The notes under the pieces were generated by a model, which searched no databases, was not told the DNA's origin, and saw only the letters and a list, made by a program, of their open reading frames with translations. Made by a program: the position numbers and the translations under genes. Positions 23,071 through 26,291 of a stretch of 26,291 nt of DNA are shown piece by piece. The DNA is from an uncultured Muribaculum sp. GTDB lineage: Bacteria; Bacteroidota; Bacteroidia; Bacteroidales; Muribaculaceae. The stretch covers positions 3,195 through 29,485 of the forward strand of contig CAJUTE010000036.1 of assembly GCA_910589555.1 (NCBI GenBank), read 5' to 3'. Each line of letters opens with the position of its first letter. The stretch's first letter is position 1.

Positions 23071-26000
23071 TTACATCGCCGGGGGCATGGGCGGAGGTGT
23101 GGCTCCACCTGCCGGGGGCATAGGGGGAGGCGTGGGCATCGCCGGAGCAAACAGCCCTTTCAGTTTCTCCACCTGACCAGCGGGAGTCCACGCAGCCATT
23201 CCCTGTTCCCACACCATAGTCTCCGGGGTCAACTGTCCGGTGGTGGTGAACTGACGGCAAGTAGCATAGTCGTAAGGACCATACTGGGCGCCACCTACGA
23301 AGAGGAACATCTGCACCACGGGGTCGGCGGCTGGCATGGGAGGCGGAACAGCGGCTCCGGGCATCGGGGGAGGCACGGGAGCGCCAGGCATAGCCGGCGC
23401 AGGAGCTGCCTGCTGTGGAGCCTGCGGCTGCTGACGCTGAGGTTTCTTGGCATCGAGTTCGCGGCACTCCTTGTCGGAGAGAGCGAAGATGTCGGGCAGA
23501 TTCTCGCCTTCACCCTCGCTGTGGAGCATGATGGCGTTGGTCTGATCGGTCACGGCATTGCCAGAGTGCATGAAGCGGTCATATTTCCTCTTGTCCTGAG
23601 TGAGCCACTTGATGGCGCGCATGGGATAACCTGAGTTGATGGAGATGATAAACATCTCATTGTCGCGGCTGCCGCCCAAGTGGATTCTGGGAGCTTTCAC
23701 GCCCTGAGGAGCCATGTCGCGGAACGCTTTGCCAAGTTTCTTGGCGAAATCTTCGAGTTCAGGATTCTTTTCCGGATCGGGAAGAGCGATATAAGTCTCT
23801 TTCAGGTTGCGGTTCACGCCCTCTTTAGCGATGTCATTGTTGCGCACCTGGAAGCTGAGCTGACCTGAATCAAGATTCACGTAAGGTCCGGTCTGGCGGA
23901 TGATGTTATGGGCGAACTCATTAATCTTCTGCTGGTTGTCGAGTTTCTGCTTCAACTGAGTGAGGATATTGAGCCCGAGCACCTTGGTAGCCGATACGGG
24001 AAGCTCCTCATGGCGAGCTATAATCTTCTTGGAGAGCTGCACGTCGAAAGCATGGAGGAAGTCATCAATAGTGAGACGTGATTTCAAATCGGCGAAATCG
24101 ATGAAATCCTTGTCGCCCACAAGAGCCTCGCGCAATTGCTGTGAAGCCTCGCGCATCATCTTCTTGTCGATGCGTGCATCTCGTTCAAAGTCAAGCATTG
24201 CAGAGTCTTCGCTCACCTCTATGATAGAGCCCTTCGGGTTCTCAAGTCCCGGGTTCTTCTTTTTCTGAGCTGCAAGCTGCTCATCGGTGCGTTCGATAGC
24301 CTCGTTGATAAGGGCGTTGAAGCCGTTGACAGCCTCCACAAATTTTCCGAACTCCATATTAAGCAGCTGCTGAAGCTCTTTGGCGAATTCGAGAGCCACC
24401 TTCATGGTGCGCGCAGTCATGAGATAAGAGAGCTCAAGACGCGCTTCAGCATAATAATCGTTCTTCTTTCCGAGAAGCTTACCGCGGAGGAATCCTGAGT
24501 TAGCCCAGTCGTCGATGATAGCGTCAAGTGTCTTTGAGCTCTTGTTCAGCTCATCATCATTTTTAACGACAGCCTCGTCGATCTTCTTTTTCAAGTCATC
24601 GCTGACATATTCAGCCATTATCGAGACAATCTTGACAAGATCCATCATGGAAAGGTCGCCGTTGCGCCATTCCGAGAAGAGCTGATGCTCAACAGTGCGG
24701 CGTATCTCCTTGGCAATCTCTTTGATGGATTTCGATTTCACCTTATAATAGGTCTCGACGCCATTGCCACGGAAAGTCTCATTATAAATCTGATTCATGC
24801 TGCTGCGGATAGCGGCAGGCGGGCAGCTGTCTTCCTGACAAGGAACGGCAAGATTCTCTATATTTTCAGTCCAGTCCTCTTTAAATGGCGGATACTCTTT
24901 GTCGAGCGGAAGCACTTTTTTCTCAAGGGTAAGGTGCTCGAGGTCGAGCATCCAACGCTGCAGATAGGCATCGGTAAGGTATACGCTGCGGTAGTCCTTG
25001 TTCTGCGGCTCGTTGAGGAAGCCGTGGTTGTCGCTCCAGTGGTTGTAGCGGAGCTGATTGAGCACATCCTCGCCTGTAGAATAGGTGATGTGCTTGAGCA
25101 CACGCATCTCCGGATAGATGATACGCTTGATTGAGAACGAGCTGATCTTGCAGGTGCGTGTCTTGGGGAATTCCTCATCCTTTTCAACCTCATCGGGCAG
25201 AAGGCGCTCGTCGTTCTCCATCTCAAATCCGTCAAGATTCTCGAAATTATAGGCACGGAGTATGTCGTGACACTCCTCAACGTCGGGACGTATCTGGAAT
25301 ATGCGTGAATAAGCGAAGTCGCTCACTATGCGCGGCAGCTCGGTGAACGAGTTGACAGTGCATTCATTTTCGTTCAAGTTGCTGTAAACCGAGATACCGT
25401 CGGCAACACCCTTTGCCGATGGCTTCATCGACAGATAATCGAGCGGCTCACCGTCGCCGGTCACGTCGTAGGGCTGGAATTTGCCCACCTGAAGCGCATT
25501 AAGCTCGCGCATTGCGGCGTATGCGTTAGGATAGTAACGTCCTTTGTCCATATCGGGTTTCGGGAGGTCACGCTCCGGCAACATGGCGTAAACAAGAATC
25601 TTGGCATCATTCCACAGCTTGCGAGCCTGCGCCACAGCATCTATGATAGAACCGGAACCGGTACCTCCGGAAAGTCCGGCGAATATATGCACAGTCTTGG
25701 TTGCTTCACCCGAAGCATTTGCCGCGTGACAACGCGAATAAGCATCCTGAAGAGCCATCACATAGCGATCGGCGTTGACGGCAAAAAGCAGACGACCGGC
25801 ACGGCGCTTCTGTCCGGCAGCCTCACCGAGGTTGCCTATCGCCGAACGCACACCCTTCACATTGTCGACAATGCCGCGAAGCTTCGGATAGTTGTCAATC
25901 TCATCAATGATCTTGGTCACATCGATGCTCTTCACGTTCAAGAACTCATTTTCGGCAAATCCGGCATCCTGACCGAGCACATTGAAGTCCTCTCTGCCGA

Positions 26001-26157
26001 GCCCCATCATCTCACGGGTGGTATCCACGTAAAGAAGCGCCACAGGGATCTTCATGCGGTCATTGACATCGGGATACTCTTCAAACATTCGCATCTTGAA
26101 CTCGCGGAGAATTTTACCTCCGGTACCTCCAAGACCGACAAGAATGTGATTTATCAT
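23071..26157 (-). CDS. Bacterial tubulin-like GTPase with C-terminal GYF_2-like domain
   Basis: A 1028-aa cytoplasmic protein of the large bacterial tubulin-like (Tubulin_2-type) group. It opens with ILVGLGGTGGKILREF (8-15 GLGGTGGK), and residues 156-170 hold the tubulin/FtsZ nucleotide-binding signature as HIFAGLSGGTGSGS. LVYAMLPERD and YYPNAYAAMRELNAL (about 188-222) follow, as in the GTPase core of this group. The central 400-850 region is helical and charged and I cannot assign it. Residues about 905-945 are Pro-rich (PPPMPG, VPPPMP). A GYF_2/DUF4339-like domain covers about 950-1003 (FVGGAQYGPYDYATCRQF, MVWEQGMAAWTPAGQV), and the tail is again PPPMPP-rich. There is no signal peptide. It is far longer than FtsZ (about 400 aa). 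It should bind GTP and probably polymerise or form rings; this is inference from the fold. It is the first gene of the operon. Confidence 0.88.
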   Translation of the reverse strand: MINHILVGLGGTGGKILREFKMRMFEEYPDVNDRMKIPVALLYVDTTREMMGLGREDFNVLGQDAGFAENEFLNVKSIDVTKIIDEIDNYPKLRGIVDNVKGVRSAIGNLGEAAGQKRRAGRLLFAVNADRYVMALQDAYSRCHAANASGEATKTVHIFAGLSGGTGSGSIIDAVAQARKLWNDAKILVYAMLPERDLPKPDMDKGRYYPNAYAAMRELNALQVGKFQPYDVTGDGEPLDYLSMKPSAKGVADGISVYSNLNENECTVNSFTELPRIVSDFAYSRIFQIRPDVEECHDILRAYNFENLDGFEMENDERLLPDEVEKDEEFPKTRTCKISSFSIKRIIYPEMRVLKHITYSTGEDVLNQLRYNHWSDNHGFLNEPQNKDYRSVYLTDAYLQRWMLDLEHLTLEKKVLPLDKEYPPFKEDWTENIENLAVPCQEDSCPPAAIRSSMNQIYNETFRGNGVETYYKVKSKSIKEIAKEIRRTVEHQLFSEWRNGDLSMMDLVKIVSIMAEYVSDDLKKKIDEAVVKNDDELNKSSKTLDAIIDDWANSGFLRGKLLGKKNDYYAEARLELSYLMTARTMKVALEFAKELQQLLNMEFGKFVEAVNGFNALINEAIERTDEQLAAQKKKNPGLENPKGSIIEVSEDSAMLDFERDARIDKKMMREASQQLREALVGDKDFIDFADLKSRLTIDDFLHAFDVQLSKKIIARHEELPVSATKVLGLNILTQLKQKLDNQQKINEFAHNIIRQTGPYVNLDSGQLSFQVRNNDIAKEGVNRNLKETYIALPDPEKNPELEDFAKKLGKAFRDMAPQGVKAPRIHLGGSRDNEMFIISINSGYPMRAIKWLTQDKRKYDRFMHSGNAVTDQTNAIMLHSEGEGENLPDIFALSDKECRELDAKKPQRQQPQAPQQAAPAPAMPGAPVPPPMPGAAVPPPMPAADPVVQMFLFVGGAQYGPYDYATCRQFTTTGQLTPETMVWEQGMAAWTPAGQVEKLKGLFAPAMPTPPPMPPAGGATPPPMPPAM

Positions 26158-26182
26158 ACAGTTACTATTTTGATTGATTTTT

Positions 26183-26209
26183 CAATTATATGTTCAACGT
26201 CGTCTCAAA
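26183..26209 (-). promoter_or_regulatory. Possible promoter of the tubulin-like operon
   Basis: TATAATTG (26183-26190) is one base off TAnnTTTG, and TTTG (26206-26209) lies 15 bp upstream, closer than the usual 19-20. Transcription would begin near 26176, about 19 nt before the ATG at 26157. This is the only promoter-like sequence in the gap, but the match is weak. Confidence 0.25.
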
Positions 26210-26291
26210 CTTCCTCCACCGCCCGACACTGCCCTGCCAATGCTATTAACTTAAGCAGGGCATTTTCAGATGGCTTGTTTGTAATTGGTAA
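26205..26291 (-). CDS. Possible C-terminal end of an upstream gene (partial)
   Basis: One minus-strand frame stays open from the window edge for 28 codons to a TGA at 26205-26207. It reads LPITNKPSENALLKLIALAG and ends QCRAVEEV, with a composition like a protein C-terminus. The other two frames on this strand stop early. The tract also contains an 8-bp inverted repeat, TGCCCTGC (26230-26237) and GCAGGGCA (26255-26262). If the frame is real, its gene ends 47 bp before the tubulin-like ATG and may belong to the same operon. Too little is present to name it. Confidence 0.3.
   Translation of the reverse strand, partial: LPITNKPSENALLKLIALAGQCRAVEEV

Noticed and set aside
26230..26262. Intrinsic terminator from the TGCCCTGC/GCAGGGCA inverted repeat
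   Set aside because: The T-run (TTTTC) follows only on the plus strand, where no gene ends; the 17-nt loop is long and the region also fits a coding tail.

Overview
The window looks like a chromosomal piece of a gut-type Bacteroidales bacterium. The evidence is a SusC/SusD pair, TAnnTTTG-type -7 promoter boxes, a Bacteroidetes-type Rex, signal-peptide-bearing polysaccharide lyases and glycosidases, and little Shine-Dalgarno signal. Balanced base composition and the mouse-gut flavour of the gene set suggest Muribaculaceae, but that family assignment is inference. Nearly all genes lie on the minus strand; only the PL11 lyase is on the plus strand.

Region 1 (about 1-16150) is a pectin-directed polysaccharide utilisation locus. 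Read in the direction of transcription it holds: a GH28 polygalacturonase (14206-12806) divergent from a PL11 rhamnogalacturonan lyase (14295-16151); a tight rex / degenerate FAH-fold / GH92 / C25-peptidase operon (12703-7176); and a susC-susD-PL1 pectate lyase group (6939-90). PL1 and GH28 would cut homogalacturonan and PL11 the rhamnogalacturonan-I backbone; SusCD would import the oligosaccharides. GH92 (alpha-mannosidase) and the gingipain-like C25 peptidase do not fit pectin and share their operon with the NADH/NAD+ sensor Rex.

Region 2 (16152-17056) is a 905-bp convergent intergenic region without credible genes. It is built from two arrays of exactly 65-bp units, each carrying a GAATCC-N4-GGATTC hairpin. 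Each array ends in a longer two-hairpin terminal element, and a third terminal element is inverted. Stem changes between copies are compensated, so the folded form seems to be conserved.

Region 3 (17057-26157) is a compact minus-strand cluster, probably one operon. In order of transcription: a 1028-aa bacterial tubulin-like GTPase with a C-terminal GYF_2-like domain and proline-rich tails; a zinc-ribbon / transmembrane / MORN-like protein; an unrecognised exported or anchored protein; an exported protein with a Pro/Gln repeat linker; an NTF2-like exported protein; a formylglycine-generating-enzyme-like protein without the catalytic cysteines; and a calcineurin-like phosphoesterase. It links a cytoplasmic cytoskeletal-type GTPase to a set of envelope proteins of unknown role. 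This is the best candidate here for an undescribed system.
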